Shown in pieces: positions 1-8,298 of a DNA stretch of 64,000 nucleotides. Each line of letters begins with the position of its first letter. The stretch's first letter is position 1. The notes beneath the pieces were generated by a model, which saw only the letters and a list, made by a program, of their open reading frames with translations, had not been told where the DNA came from and did no database searches. The DNA is from Streptomyces sp. SAI-127 (GTDB taxonomy: Bacteria > Actinomycetota > Actinomycetes > Streptomycetales > Streptomycetaceae). Location of the stretch: contig NZ_JARXYJ010000001.1 in assembly GCF_029894425.1 (NCBI RefSeq), positions 9,134,501 through 9,198,500 of the forward strand. Direction: 5' to 3'. A program made the translations under genes and the position numbers.

Positions 1-767
1 ACGCCGAGGCCGTGGTCACCGGGGCGGAAGCCGCGGGGCGCCCGGTCATCTGCCAGATCAGCGAGAACGCCGTGCGGTTCCACGGCAACCGGCTCGCCCC
101 GATAGCCCGCGCCACCGCAGCGCTCGCTGAGACGGCCGCTGTCCCCGTGGCGCTGCACCTCGACCACGTCACCGACGAAGCGCTGCTGCGCCGCGCCGCG
201 GACTGCGGCTTCGGATCCGTCATGTTCGACGCGTCCGCGCTGCCGCACGCCCAGAACGTCGCCGCCACGCGCGCGGCGGCGCAGTGGGCGCACAGCCAGG
301 GTCTGTGGCTGGAGGCGGAACTCGGCGAGATCGGCGGCAAGGACGGAGTGCACGCACCCTCGGCACGTACCGACCCCGACCAAGCGCGTGACTTCGTGTC
401 CGCCACCGGGGTGGACGCACTGGCCGTCGCGGTCGGCAGCTCCCACGCGATGACCACGCGCACCGCCCGGCTGGACCACGGTCTCATCGCCCGCCTCGCC
501 AAGGCGGTCCCCGTGCCGTTGGTACTGCACGGTTCGACGGGCGTGCCCGACGCGGAGCTCCGGCAGGCGGTGGCGGCCGGCATGGTCAAGGTCAACATCG
601 GGACGGCACTGAATGCCGCCTTCACCGGCGCGGTCCGCGACACACTCGCCGCGGCGCCCGCGACCGTCGACCCCCGGCCTGCCCTCACCGCGGCGCGCCG
701 GGCCATGGCGAATGCGGTGACCTCGGCGCTGCGGACCCTGTCGGGCGGTGGGCACGGGACGGGCTGA
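1..767 (+). CDS. Class II fructose/tagatose-bisphosphate aldolase family protein (5' truncated by window edge)
   Basis: This is a zinc-dependent class II aldolase of the GatY/KbaY/Fba type, which cleaves or forms ketose-1,6-bisphosphates in the cytoplasm. The reading frame is already open at the first base (…AEAVVTGAEAAGRPV), matching the usual family N-terminus about 25-30 residues in, so the true start lies outside the window. Visible family motifs are HLDHVTD with metal-binding histidine, the EAELGEIGGKDG stretch, HGSTGVPD with the second metal-ligand histidine and phosphate contacts, and VNIGTAL near the C-terminus. The neighbours do not reveal which sugar it acts on. The family is secure; the substrate (fructose, tagatose or another sugar bisphosphate) is not determined. 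Confidence 0.85.
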   Translation, partial: AEAVVTGAEAAGRPVICQISENAVRFHGNRLAPIARATAALAETAAVPVALHLDHVTDEALLRRAADCGFGSVMFDASALPHAQNVAATRAAAQWAHSQGLWLEAELGEIGGKDGVHAPSARTDPDQARDFVSATGVDALAVAVGSSHAMTTRTARLDHGLIARLAKAVPVPLVLHGSTGVPDAELRQAVAAGMVKVNIGTALNAAFTGAVRDTLAAAPATVDPRPALTAARRAMANAVTSALRTLSGGGHGTG

Positions 768-857
768 CGGGTTCCGGTGTCGGGGCGCGAGACGATCACC
801 GAGGTGGCCAGCTCCGGACGTTCAGGCGAGCCGGCGGAGGCCCGTGACCCGTCTCCG

Positions 858-941
858 TCATCCGATTCCCGCATGCCCCGGTGTCGGATACGGGTCCTGA
901 CCGACGATCAGTACCCGTACCTCGTCGAAGGGCTGGATCAA
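858..941 (-). pseudogene. ung: Uracil-DNA glycosylase fragment (27 codons)
   Basis: A short open stretch on the minus strand reads [19 protein letters not shown] followed by TPGHAGIG and a stop. This is the catalytic water-activating motif (GQDPYP) of family 1 uracil-DNA glycosylase with its usual flanks. A full Ung has about 225 residues; nothing recognisable as its N-terminal third or its C-terminal HPSP region is present. The fragment begins exactly where the upstream BNR gene stops (they overlap by 4 bases), so it looks like the scar of a deletion that joined the two. It cannot encode an active enzyme. Confidence 0.8.
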
Positions 942-2023
942 GCGACCACCGCCGCCCGCACACACAGCACGTCCGGCAGATGCGAGGCCAGCTGCCGCCA
1001 GCTGTCGCCGTCGTCGGCCGAGGCGAACACCTCGCCGTTGCGGTTGCCGAAGTAGACGCCGGCCGGGTCCGCGTCGTCCGTGCACATCGCGTCCCGCAGC
1101 ACCGTGCCGTAGTGGTCCTCCTGCGGCAGACCCGCCGTCAGCGGCTCCCAGCTCTTGCCCGCGTCCGCCGTGCGGAAGACCCGGCATCGGTGACCGGCCG
1201 GGACGCGGTCCGCGTCGGCGTTGATCGGGAAGACGTACGCCGTCTCACCGCGGTGCGGATGGGCGGCCACCGCGAAGCCGAAGGTGGACGGCAGTCCCTC
1301 GCCGATGTCCGTCCAGTGCGTCCCCGCGTCGTCGCTTCTGTACACACCCCAGTGGTTCTGGAGGTACAGCCGGTCCGGATCGGCCGCGTCCCGGGCCACC
1401 TTGTGCACGCACTGGCCGAACTCCGGGTTCGGGTCGGGCAGGAACACCGCGGAGACACCGGAGTTGGACGGCTCCCAGCTCGCGCCGCCGTCCTTGGTGC
1501 GGAACACGCCGGCGGTGGAGACGGCCACCGTGACCGCGCGCGGATCCCGCTGGTCGGTCAGGACGGTGTGCAGGCCCTCACCGCCACCGCCCGGCACCCA
1601 CTTCGAACGGGTCGGATGCTCCCACAGGGGACGGACGAGCTCGAAGCTCTCCCCGCGGTCCTCGGAGCGGTACAGCGCGGCCGGTTCCGTGCCCGCGTAC
1701 ACCACGTCCGGCTCGGCGGCCGCCGGGTGCAGCTGCCAGACCCGCTCCAGGGAGGCCTCGGTGTCCTTCGGGAACTTCACCGCGGGCTGGGCCGGCTCCG
1801 TCCAGGTGCGGCCCAGGTCGTCGGAGTGGAACACCGACGGGCCCCAGTGCGCGCTGTCACCGCCGGCCAGCAGCCGCGGACGCTCCCCCCGGGTGTCGAT
1901 GGCGACCGAGTACACGGCCTGCGCGTTGAAATACGGGCTCTCGTCGAACTCCCAGGTGCCGCCGCGACCACGCCCGATGAACAGACCTTTGCGCGTCCCC
2001 ACGGCAAGCAGCTTCTCAGTCAT
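938..2023 (-). CDS. BNR/Asp-box repeat (WD40/YVTN-like) beta-propeller protein
   Basis: The protein is a predicted cytoplasmic beta-propeller related to sialidase-like/YCF48 repeat proteins. Six Asp-box units (S/T-x-D-x-G-x-S/T-W) can be read in order: [43 protein letters not shown] and SADDGDSW. No signal peptide is present: it starts [15 protein letters not shown]. The ATG at 2023 was chosen because GGAGGTGATC lies just upstream; a longer in-frame start at 2080 lacks a ribosome binding site. The family is often annotated as exo-alpha-sialidase, but no catalytic sialidase residues are evident, so a binding or unknown role is safer. Its stop overlaps the uracil-DNA glycosylase remnant. Confidence 0.8.
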   Translation of the reverse strand: MTEKLLAVGTRKGLFIGRGRGGTWEFDESPYFNAQAVYSVAIDTRGERPRLLAGGDSAHWGPSVFHSDDLGRTWTEPAQPAVKFPKDTEASLERVWQLHPAAAEPDVVYAGTEPAALYRSEDRGESFELVRPLWEHPTRSKWVPGGGGEGLHTVLTDQRDPRAVTVAVSTAGVFRTKDGGASWEPSNSGVSAVFLPDPNPEFGQCVHKVARDAADPDRLYLQNHWGVYRSDDAGTHWTDIGEGLPSTFGFAVAAHPHRGETAYVFPINADADRVPAGHRCRVFRTADAGKSWEPLTAGLPQEDHYGTVLRDAMCTDDADPAGVYFGNRNGEVFASADDGDSWRQLASHLPDVLCVRAAVVA

Positions 2024-2308
2024 ACCGATCACCTCCGTGACGTCTTTGTCCCAGACACCGGCCAGTCTGCACCCCGCCACTGACAGTCACCTCTGGAAAG
2101 GCCTTCACCGCAGGTCAGGGCGGGGATGGTAACCGGCTGCGGCGATTGACGGGCGGCTTTCGGCAAGATGCCCGCAGCGGCGGGCGGCCGGAGGGACCGT
2201 CGTGACGGAGAACTCGCCGTGAGTCGTGAGCATCGAGGACGGCTCCCCCGTATGGGAGGTCGGTCCGGCATGTTCGTGCGCCCGTCGCTCATGAGGAGGA
2301 TGCCTTCG

Positions 2309-2896
2309 ATGGCGTTCCGTGGTCCCAAGGTCTGGCTGTGGCGCTGGCGGCGCAATCCGCTCAGACGCCGCGCCGACACCGTCGAGGCGTGGGTCGTACT
2401 CGGTGCCTGGCTGCTCACCGTGCTGGCCGGGGTGTTCGCAGGTCTGGGGGTGAGCCGGTCCGTCGAGCACCAGCTGGCGCTGGAGCGCGTCGAGTGGCGG
2501 CCCGTGGTGGCCCGTCTCGTCGACCGGGCGCCCGGCACGGCCGACCCGGGCACGTCGAGCGGTGAACGGGTGTGGGGCAAGGTGGCCTGGACCGGGGCCG
2601 ACGGCTCGGCCCACGAGGGCCAGGTCCGTGTCGACCCCGGCAGCACCCAGGGCACCCCGGTCACCGTCTGGACCGACGCCCGGGGCCGTCTGATGACCCA
2701 GCCCGCCACCGAGGGCCAGGCCCGGATCCGCGCCGCGATGATCGGCATCCTGGTCGGCTTCAGCACCGCCGCCGTCCCCTTCGTGGGCGGTCGGGTCCTC
2801 CGTGGCCGGATGGAGCGCCGCCGCCTCGACCAGTGGGACACGGACTGGGCGCACTTCGGACCGTTGTGGGGCGGGAGGCGGGCCGACGGGAGGTAG
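2309..2896 (+). CDS. Rv1733c-like membrane protein
   Basis: A roughly 195-residue membrane protein with one hydrophobic segment near the N-terminus (AWVVLGAWLLTVLAGVFAGL) and a second near the C-terminus (IGILVGFSTAAVPFV), separated by a roughly 90-residue hydrophilic domain. This is the arrangement of the Rv1733c family of actinobacteria, whose biochemical function is unknown. The start at 2309 is favoured by AGGAGG ending about nine bases upstream; an ATG at 2300 is an alternative. The N-terminus is Arg/Trp rich (WLWRWRRNPLRRRADT). It stands alone, with no operon partner. Confidence 0.75.
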   Translation: MAFRGPKVWLWRWRRNPLRRRADTVEAWVVLGAWLLTVLAGVFAGLGVSRSVEHQLALERVEWRPVVARLVDRAPGTADPGTSSGERVWGKVAWTGADGSAHEGQVRVDPGSTQGTPVTVWTDARGRLMTQPATEGQARIRAAMIGILVGFSTAAVPFVGGRVLRGRMERRRLDQWDTDWAHFGPLWGGRRADGR

Positions 2897-3049
2897 CACC
2901 GGCGGGACGCGCGCTGCAGACAGGGCTGCCCTGTCGGAGCCCCACTCCACGATCTCCTTCATACGGAACTGGCGGCCGGGCGACGGCATCTGGCATCACC
3001 GTCCGGTGGACACGGCAGCCATGACGTGCTGGACGACGCCCCAGGGCGG

Positions 3050-3465
3050 CCAGGCAGGCGGTGAGGGTCCGGCGCGTGCGGAACGGGCACCCCGTCGGCG
3101 CGCAGCGCTCGCGCAACAGGCCCAGCACGCGGGCCGGTTCGTCGGGGGCGGCCCGGCGGACGGAGGGGCCGACGCCCCCGTCAGCCGGACGAACACCTCG
3201 GCTCCGGCGCGCACGCCGACCGGGCCCGAGCGCAGAGCCCGCTCCCGACGTCGTCCTCCTGTCCCGTGTCCTCCGCCCCGATCTGACGGGGAGTTCGACG
3301 ATGCCGGCCCGGTCCACTCCCCACTCCCCGCTCGCCGCGAGCGCGAGCAGAAACGGATGCCGGGTCCGCGGAGGCGAGCCCCCGCAGCAGCCCGGCACGT
3401 CCTCCGCGCTGCCGTACGCATGCCGCAGCGAGGCCCAGTCGACCCTCGTCGATCCCCGTGAACAC
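3050..3465 (-). pseudogene. HEAT-repeat domain protein, decayed by several frameshifts
   Basis: Fragments in three minus-strand frames join into a known Streptomyces HEAT-like repeat protein. A GTG at 3465 with GGGGAGA upstream begins VFTGIDE; after one extra base near 3444 the next frame continues VDWASLRHAYGSAEDVPG; the frame changes again to LLRGLASADP; later pieces read HPFLLALAASGE, RAGAEVFVRLTG and GPSVRRAAPDEPARVLGLLRER. Relative to the family pattern (…VPFLLALA…VRAGAEVFVRL…PSVRRAAA…) sections are missing as well as shifted. The start and ribosome binding site survive but no intact protein can be made. I recognise nothing else in the rest of the 2897-3573 gap. Confidence 0.72.
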
Positions 3466-3573
3466 CGTTGTCTCCCCAGGCGAAGTACCAACTGATCGGA
3501 GTCTGCACCACGGGACTGACAACCAAGCGGAATCGGCGGGTGACGGTGAGTGATCCGGACAGCGGTGGAGGGA

Positions 3574-5238
3574 TCAGTGACGGCCGGGCAGTGCTCGGTC
3601 GAGGACCGCGTCCACGTCCGCCGCGTCGGGCAGGGTGCCGAAGGCGTGCCCCCAGTCGCCACCGAGTCGGGTCGCGCAGAAGGCGTCGGAGACCGCGGAC
3701 GGGGCGTGCCGGACGAGGAGGGAGGCCTGGAGGGTGAGGGCCATGTGCTCCACCAGCCGGCGTGCGCCCGCCTCGGACGTCGTGGCCAACAGGTCCTTGA
3801 GCCGGGCGACGGCCGCGTCCAGGCGGGCGTCCGCCCCCTGGGCCAGGGCGAGTTCACCGAACAGCGCCTGAGCGGTGTCAGGCGCACGGCGCAACGCCCT
3901 CAGGACGTCGAGGGCGTTGACGTTCCCGGACCCCTCCCAGATCGACAGCAGGGGTGCCTCCCGGTAGTGCCGGGGCATGCCCGAGTCCTCCACGTAGCCG
4001 TTGCCACCGAGGCATTCCAGGGCCTCCGCGGTGAAGGCCGGGCCCCGCTTGGTGACCCAGTACTTGCCGACGGCGGTGGCGATACGGCGGAACGCCTGCT
4101 CGCCGGTGTCCCCGCGCACCGCCCGGTCGGCGGCGCCCGCGAGCCGTAGCGTGAGGGCGGTGGCGGCCTCGGACTCGAGCGCCAGATCGGCCAGGACATT
4201 GCGCATCAGCGGCTGGTCCAGCAGCCGGGCGCCGAACGCGCTGCGATGCAGGGCATGGTGTCCCGCCTCGACGAGCGTCCTGCGCATCAGGGTCGCCGAC
4301 ATCATCACGCAGTCCAGCCGCGTGCAGTTGACCATCTCGATGATCGTCTTGACGCCCTGTCCCTCGGGGCCGACCAGCCAGGCGACCGTCCCGTCGAACT
4401 CGGGCTCGGAGGAGGCGTTCGACCGGTTGCCGAGCTTGTCCTTGAGGCGCTGGATGCGGAAGGTGTTGCGGCTGCCGTCCGGCAGGACGCGCGGGACGAG
4501 GAAGCACGACAGCCCGCCGGGCGCCTGCGCCAGCACCAGGAACACGTCGCACATCGGCGCCGACGTGAACCACTTGTGCCCGCGCAGCCGGTACACGCCT
4601 GACTCCGCGGTGGGCGTCGCCACCGTGGTGTTCGTGCGGACGTCGGAGCCGCCCTGCTTCTCGGTCATCCCCATGCCGGCGAGCAGACCGCGCTTCTCGG
4701 CCGGCACCCTGAGCTCCGGCTCGTACTCGCGGCCGGTCAGCAGCGGTTCGTAGACCTTCGCGAGCTCCGGCTCCTTGCGCAGCGCCGGGATCGCCGCGTA
4801 CGTCATCGAGGTGGGGCAGCCGTGGCCGGCGTCCGTGTGCCCCCACACCAACCCGCCGGCCGTACGCGCGACATGGGCGCCGGGCCGGTCTTCGGACCAC
4901 GGGGTGCCGGCCAGTCCCTCGGCGACGGCGGTCCTCATCAGGTGATGCCAGCTCGGGTGGAAGTCGACCTCGTCGACGCGGTTGCCATAGCGGTCGTGCG
5001 TACGCAGTACCGGCTCGTGCCGGTTGGCCTGTTCCGCCCACTCCTGGGCCTCGGCGCTCCCCGCCCGCAGACCGAGCCGCCGGATGCCCTCCTCGGCCCA
5101 GCCGGCGCCCTCGCGGCGCAGCCCTTCCAGCAGGACGGGATCGTCGGAGGCGTCGTACGGAGTCAGCGGAGGGGGCTGGTTGGTGACGGTGTGGGTGGCG
5201 GCCTGTTCGGGCGCGGGCATGGAGACCATGAAACCCAT
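3574..5238 (-). CDS. Acyl-CoA dehydrogenase family protein, AidB-like
   Basis: A flavoprotein of the acyl-CoA dehydrogenase superfamily, about 554 residues, the length of the AidB/isovaleryl-CoA dehydrogenase-like subfamily. Readable landmarks are the AidB-type N-terminus (NQPPPLTPYDASDDP), the central flavin/substrate region GMTEKQGGSDVR…HKWFTSAPMCD, and the C-terminal ECLGGNGYVEDSG…SIWEGSGN motif. AidB proteins bind FAD and DNA and are linked to alkylation damage in Escherichia coli; Streptomyces homologues may instead act in acyl-CoA catabolism. The ATG at 5238 has TAGGAG six bases upstream. It is divergent from a PaaX-family regulator with an inverted repeat abutting its start codon, suggesting local control by that regulator. 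Confidence 0.85.
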   Translation of the reverse strand: MGFMVSMPAPEQAATHTVTNQPPPLTPYDASDDPVLLEGLRREGAGWAEEGIRRLGLRAGSAEAQEWAEQANRHEPVLRTHDRYGNRVDEVDFHPSWHHLMRTAVAEGLAGTPWSEDRPGAHVARTAGGLVWGHTDAGHGCPTSMTYAAIPALRKEPELAKVYEPLLTGREYEPELRVPAEKRGLLAGMGMTEKQGGSDVRTNTTVATPTAESGVYRLRGHKWFTSAPMCDVFLVLAQAPGGLSCFLVPRVLPDGSRNTFRIQRLKDKLGNRSNASSEPEFDGTVAWLVGPEGQGVKTIIEMVNCTRLDCVMMSATLMRRTLVEAGHHALHRSAFGARLLDQPLMRNVLADLALESEAATALTLRLAGAADRAVRGDTGEQAFRRIATAVGKYWVTKRGPAFTAEALECLGGNGYVEDSGMPRHYREAPLLSIWEGSGNVNALDVLRALRRAPDTAQALFGELALAQGADARLDAAVARLKDLLATTSEAGARRLVEHMALTLQASLLVRHAPSAVSDAFCATRLGGDWGHAFGTLPDAADVDAVLDRALPGRH

Positions 5239-5274
5239 GTTGCACTCCTACTGCGGTCGTAGCAATAGTGCAAC
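5239..5274. promoter_or_regulatory. Inverted repeat between acyl-CoA dehydrogenase and PaaX-family gene
   Basis: GTTGCACT and AGTGCAAC form perfect 8-base arms around a 20-base spacer that itself contains CTAC/GTAG. The repeat directly abuts the start codon of the acyl-CoA dehydrogenase and covers its ribosome binding site and probable promoter. The divergent PaaX-type regulator makes it a likely operator; this is inference. Confidence 0.5.
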
Positions 5275-5301
5275 AACGAGGGAGTCGTACAGTACGTGAC
5301 C

Positions 5302-6061
5302 ATGCGGAGGAACGTGTCGGAGCAGCCTGACGAGGTCGACCTGCGGCCGTTGTCCGCGCGGTCGGTGGTACTGAGCCTGCTGCTCGGCGCGCATCCGCCG
5401 GAGATGCCCGTGAAGGACCTGCTCCGCGCGGTGGAGCCGTTCGGGGTCGGCGGCTCCACGCTGCGTGCCGCCCTCACGCCGGATGGTGACCGCCGGTGAC
5501 CTGCGACGCGCCGATACCGTCTACGGCCTCAGTGACCGGCTGCTCGCCCGGCAGCGCCGTCAGGACGACTCCGTGCACCCTCGCACGCGCGCGTGGAGCG
5601 GCGACTGGGAGATGGTCGTGATCACGGCGACGGGCCGTGGTCCGGCCGAACGCGCCGAGCTGCGCGCACGGCTGACCGCCCTCCGACTCGCCGAACTGCG
5701 TGAGGGCGTCTGGCTGCGCCCCGCCAACCTGCTCCGATCGCTTCCGGACGACCTCGATGCGGTCGCCCAGCGCTACACGGCCCGCCCCGGTCGCCCAGGG
5801 CCGGAGCTGGCCGCCGAGCTGTGGTCCCTCGGCGGCTGGGCGGCCCGGTCCCGGGCGCTGCTCATCCATGTCGCGCGCGCGGACCGGCCCGCGGACCGGC
5901 TCACCGGCTTCGCGGCCGTCGTACGGCATCTGCTGACCGACCCGGTGCTGCCGCCCGAGCTCCTGCCGCCCGACTGGCCGGGCGCGGAACTGCGCTCCAC
6001 CTACGCGGCCTATCAAGGGGAGCTGGCGGACACCGTGCCCCAGAGCCGGCTCCGCACATGA
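5302..6061 (+). pseudogene. PaaX family transcriptional regulator, frameshifted
   Basis: The first frame gives a typical PaaX N-terminal winged-helix start (PLSARSVVLSLLLGAHPPEMP, ending GSTLRAALT) and then runs out of frame; the next frame continues without loss as RMVTAGDLRRADTVYGLSDRLLARQRRQDD and the full PaaX C-terminal domain to the stop. One extra C at about 5479-5480 (ACG-C-CGG-ATG where ACG-CGG-ATG is expected) explains the break. Everything else is intact, about 250 residues in all. PaaX proteins repress aromatic or acyl-CoA catabolic genes in response to CoA thioesters, which fits the divergent acyl-CoA dehydrogenase. Either a recent inactivating mutation or a sequencing error. An in-frame GTG at 5296 is an alternative start. 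Confidence 0.8.
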
Positions 6062-6064
6062 CAC

Positions 6065-6109
6065 GGCGGCCGTGCGAAGCGCCGTGCGGGGACGCTTCGT
6101 ACGGCCGCC
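6065..6109. terminator. Bidirectional hairpin terminator
   Basis: GGCGGCCGTGCGAAGCG pairs with CGCTTCGTACGGCCGCC: a 17-bp stem with a single G-U wobble and an 11-base loop. It lies between the convergent ends of the PaaX-family gene and the PL3 pectate lyase. Confidence 0.75.
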
Positions 6110-6125
6110 TCCACCTACCGAGCGG

Positions 6126-6929
6126 CTACCTGTAGGTGATGTCGGACGTCGCGTACTTGCAGTAAGTACCGTCCGGTCCGGAGCCGTTCGTGGTCGGCTC
6201 CTTGCCCGTGTTGTTCCCGATGTACTTCTGGCACGGGACGATCTTCTTGCTGGAGTCGCCGACGATCGTGATCTTCTTCAGGGTCGCGCTGTCGCCGTAG
6301 TTGGTGTTGATGCCGACGAGCTTGTTGCCCGAGTAGGTCGCCTCGATGGTGTTGAGGTTGATCGTCCGCTTGTACTGCGTCGAGCAGTTGCCGCAGGACC
6401 GCACGAAGGTGCCGAAGTTCTGCACCGCGAAGTTGGAGACGTTGAGCGTTCCGGCGCCGTTGAACTGGAACACCTTGTCGCTGGCCGACCGCGCGCCACC
6501 GCCGGAGACGGTGTACACGTTCGACGACGAGGAGCCGCGGAAGGTCGCCGCGTCCTCGCCGACGTCCTCCCACCACACGTTCTGCAGCGTGCAGCTGCCC
6601 GCGCAGTGGATGCCGTCGGCGGCGGGAGCCCCGATGATGACGTTCTTCAGGACGGTCCCGGCGGCCAGGTTCAGGATCGGCCCCTGGTCCTCGTCCTGGT
6701 TGTCGCTGCCCAGGTCGCCCGTGCCGTACAGGCGCTTCATCCCGTAGTCCTTGGTGCCGGACAGCTGGATGGTCGAGGAGACCCCCTGGCTGCCGTTCGC
6801 GGTCGGCCAGGTGGCGGCGCTGGCCGTCGGTGCGTTGAGTGTCATGATCATGCCAACCGAGAGGCCGAGTGCGGCCATGGCGCTTGTCAGTGCGCGGGTA
6901 CGCGCGCGTGGACGTGCCGGAGAAGTCAT
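6126..6929 (-). CDS. Secreted pectate lyase, polysaccharide lyase family 3
   Basis: A secreted enzyme that cleaves polygalacturonate by beta-elimination. The first ~38 residues are a signal peptide (Arg-rich start, hydrophobic LTSAMAALGLSVGMIMTLN, then ASA-A). The mature part is a short parallel beta-helix of PL3: DQGPILNLAAGTVLKNVIIG, APAADGIHCAGSCTLQNVWWEDVGEDA, then FQFNGAGTLNVSNF. Paired cysteines (CAGSC, CGNC, CQKY, CKYA) are typical of the family. AAGGA lies upstream of the ATG. Only 47 bases separate it from the upstream PL1 lyase on the same strand, so the two probably form one operon controlled from the palindromes upstream of PL1. Confidence 0.9.
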   Translation of the reverse strand: MTSPARPRARTRALTSAMAALGLSVGMIMTLNAPTASAATWPTANGSQGVSSTIQLSGTKDYGMKRLYGTGDLGSDNQDEDQGPILNLAAGTVLKNVIIGAPAADGIHCAGSCTLQNVWWEDVGEDAATFRGSSSSNVYTVSGGGARSASDKVFQFNGAGTLNVSNFAVQNFGTFVRSCGNCSTQYKRTINLNTIEATYSGNKLVGINTNYGDSATLKKITIVGDSSKKIVPCQKYIGNNTGKEPTTNGSGPDGTYCKYATSDITYR

Positions 6930-6976
6930 GTCCCGATTCCTTCTTCCGTGTCGGGGGGTGGACTGGTTGGGGGTGG

Positions 6977-7954
6977 TCAGATCTTTCCGGTGCCCGCGCC
7001 GCCCGTCACCGAGGCGACGACGGAGGAGGCGGGCTCGGCGGTGTAGCCGTACGGAGCGGTGGTGAAGGTGCCGACCCGGGAGACCTCGGTGGCGGCTCCG
7101 CCGAGGTCGTTGCCGCGCAGGTTGGCGTAGCCGTCCACGTCACTGCTCCGGTTCGTGGTGACAGCGACTCCGGTGCTCCGGAAGACGTTGTTCTCCACGA
7201 GCATCTGGGCGCCCATGCGCGAGTGCACCGCGGTCTCGGCGCCGACGACGTAGTTGTCGTAGAAGTGCCCGGTGCCGAAGCGCAGACTCGGGATGCGCGA
7301 GTTGACGTTGTTGAACCAGTTGTGGTGGTACGTCACCTTCAGATGGCCGGTGTCCTCGCTCGCGTTGTTGTCGCTGTGGCCGACGAGCGAGCCCTTGAAG
7401 TGGTCCTTGAAGGTGTTCCAGGACACCGTGACGTTGTCGGAGCCGTGGTTGATGTCCAGCAGACCGTCGTAGTAGTCCTTGTCGTGATCACGGTCCGCCG
7501 AGAAGGAGTTGTGGTCGATCCACACCTTCGTCGAGGCCTGCACCTCGATGCCGTCGGCGGGCGCGAGGGGCTTGCTGATGTTCAGGTTGCGGACGACGAC
7601 GTTCGTGACCTTCTTCAGCCGCAGCCCGCCGCCGGTGAACCCGGAGGACGAGCCGACGCCCAGCACCGTGGTGTTGGAGCCGACGTCGACCGTACCGCTC
7701 AGCGAGATCAGACCGCTGACCTTGACGACCTTCGCCGTGCTGCCGGTGACGGCCGACTTGAAGGCGCTCAGCGTGGAGACGGTGACCGCGGAGGCGCTGC
7801 CGCCGCCGGTCGTTCCGGCGCCGAAACCGATGGGGGAGGTCTCGGCGGCCCCGGCCGACTGCGGAACGGCCAGGGCGGCCGCCGTCGCGAGCGCGGCCGC
7901 ACCGGCGGCCAGAGCGGATCTTTGCGCGTGTGTACGTGGGGGGCGAGTACGCAT
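6977..7954 (-). CDS. Secreted pectate lyase, polysaccharide lyase family 1
   Basis: A secreted right-handed beta-helix pectate lyase. The signal peptide runs MRTRPPRTHAQRSALAAGAA… to SAGAAE. Family 1 features are the VVRNLNIS strand, the calcium-binding WIDHNSFSADRDHD segment, DGLLDINHGSDNVTVSWN, TYHHNWF and NSRIPSLRFGTGHFYDN, where the Arg of RIPSLR is the expected catalytic base. The ATG at 7954 has GAAGGGA upstream; earlier in-frame starts lack a ribosome binding site and would bury the signal peptide. First gene of a two-gene pectinase unit with the PL3 lyase. A LacI-type palindrome about 155 bases upstream suggests catabolite or substrate repression. Confidence 0.92.
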   Translation of the reverse strand: MRTRPPRTHAQRSALAAGAAALATAAALAVPQSAGAAETSPIGFGAGTTGGGSASAVTVSTLSAFKSAVTGSTAKVVKVSGLISLSGTVDVGSNTTVLGVGSSSGFTGGGLRLKKVTNVVVRNLNISKPLAPADGIEVQASTKVWIDHNSFSADRDHDKDYYDGLLDINHGSDNVTVSWNTFKDHFKGSLVGHSDNNASEDTGHLKVTYHHNWFNNVNSRIPSLRFGTGHFYDNYVVGAETAVHSRMGAQMLVENNVFRSTGVAVTTNRSSDVDGYANLRGNDLGGAATEVSRVGTFTTAPYGYTAEPASSVVASVTGGAGTGKI

Positions 7955-8106
7955 GCGGGGTGCGTCCCTTCGTGGTGCCTGCATGGTGCGTGGTCGGCCA
8001 TGTACGTGAAAACTGTTCGCCATGTTGAACGACGTGTGCAGTGCAGTGCGGCTATGTCTGGCCCCTGGTTGGCAGGCCGGTCACATCGCTGAACGGAACG
8101 TAGAGG

Positions 8107-8118
8107 GTAAGCGCTTTC
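8107..8118. promoter_or_regulatory. LacI-type operator candidate
   Basis: GTAAGCGCTTTC has the central CG and AAGCGCTT core of LacI/GalR-family operators. It lies upstream of the divergent pectate lyase operon and is the nearer of two such palindromes in this region. Confidence 0.5.
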
Positions 8119-8199
8119 TGGTCAACGCTTTGCGCAGAAGACATTCAGCCGTCCCAGGTGGGGGAGGGTCCACGGGGGCGAGCGAATTCTTTCGACGTG

Positions 8200-8213
8200 T
8201 GGGAGCGCTTCCA
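8200..8213. promoter_or_regulatory. CebR-like LacI-family operator
   Basis: TGGGAGCGCTTCCA differs at one base from TGGGAGCGCTCCCA, the operator of the Streptomyces cello-oligosaccharide repressor CebR. It lies about 90-100 bases upstream of the GH62 remnant and upstream of the CE1 esterase. The similarity is seen directly; the identity of the bound repressor is inferred. Confidence 0.6.
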
Positions 8214-8298
8214 TGGCGGCCATGTGCATGCCACGATGCTCGCCGGACGCTTCCCTTCCGAGAGATTTCCGAGGACTGCCGAGAGGGGTGAGTCGGTG

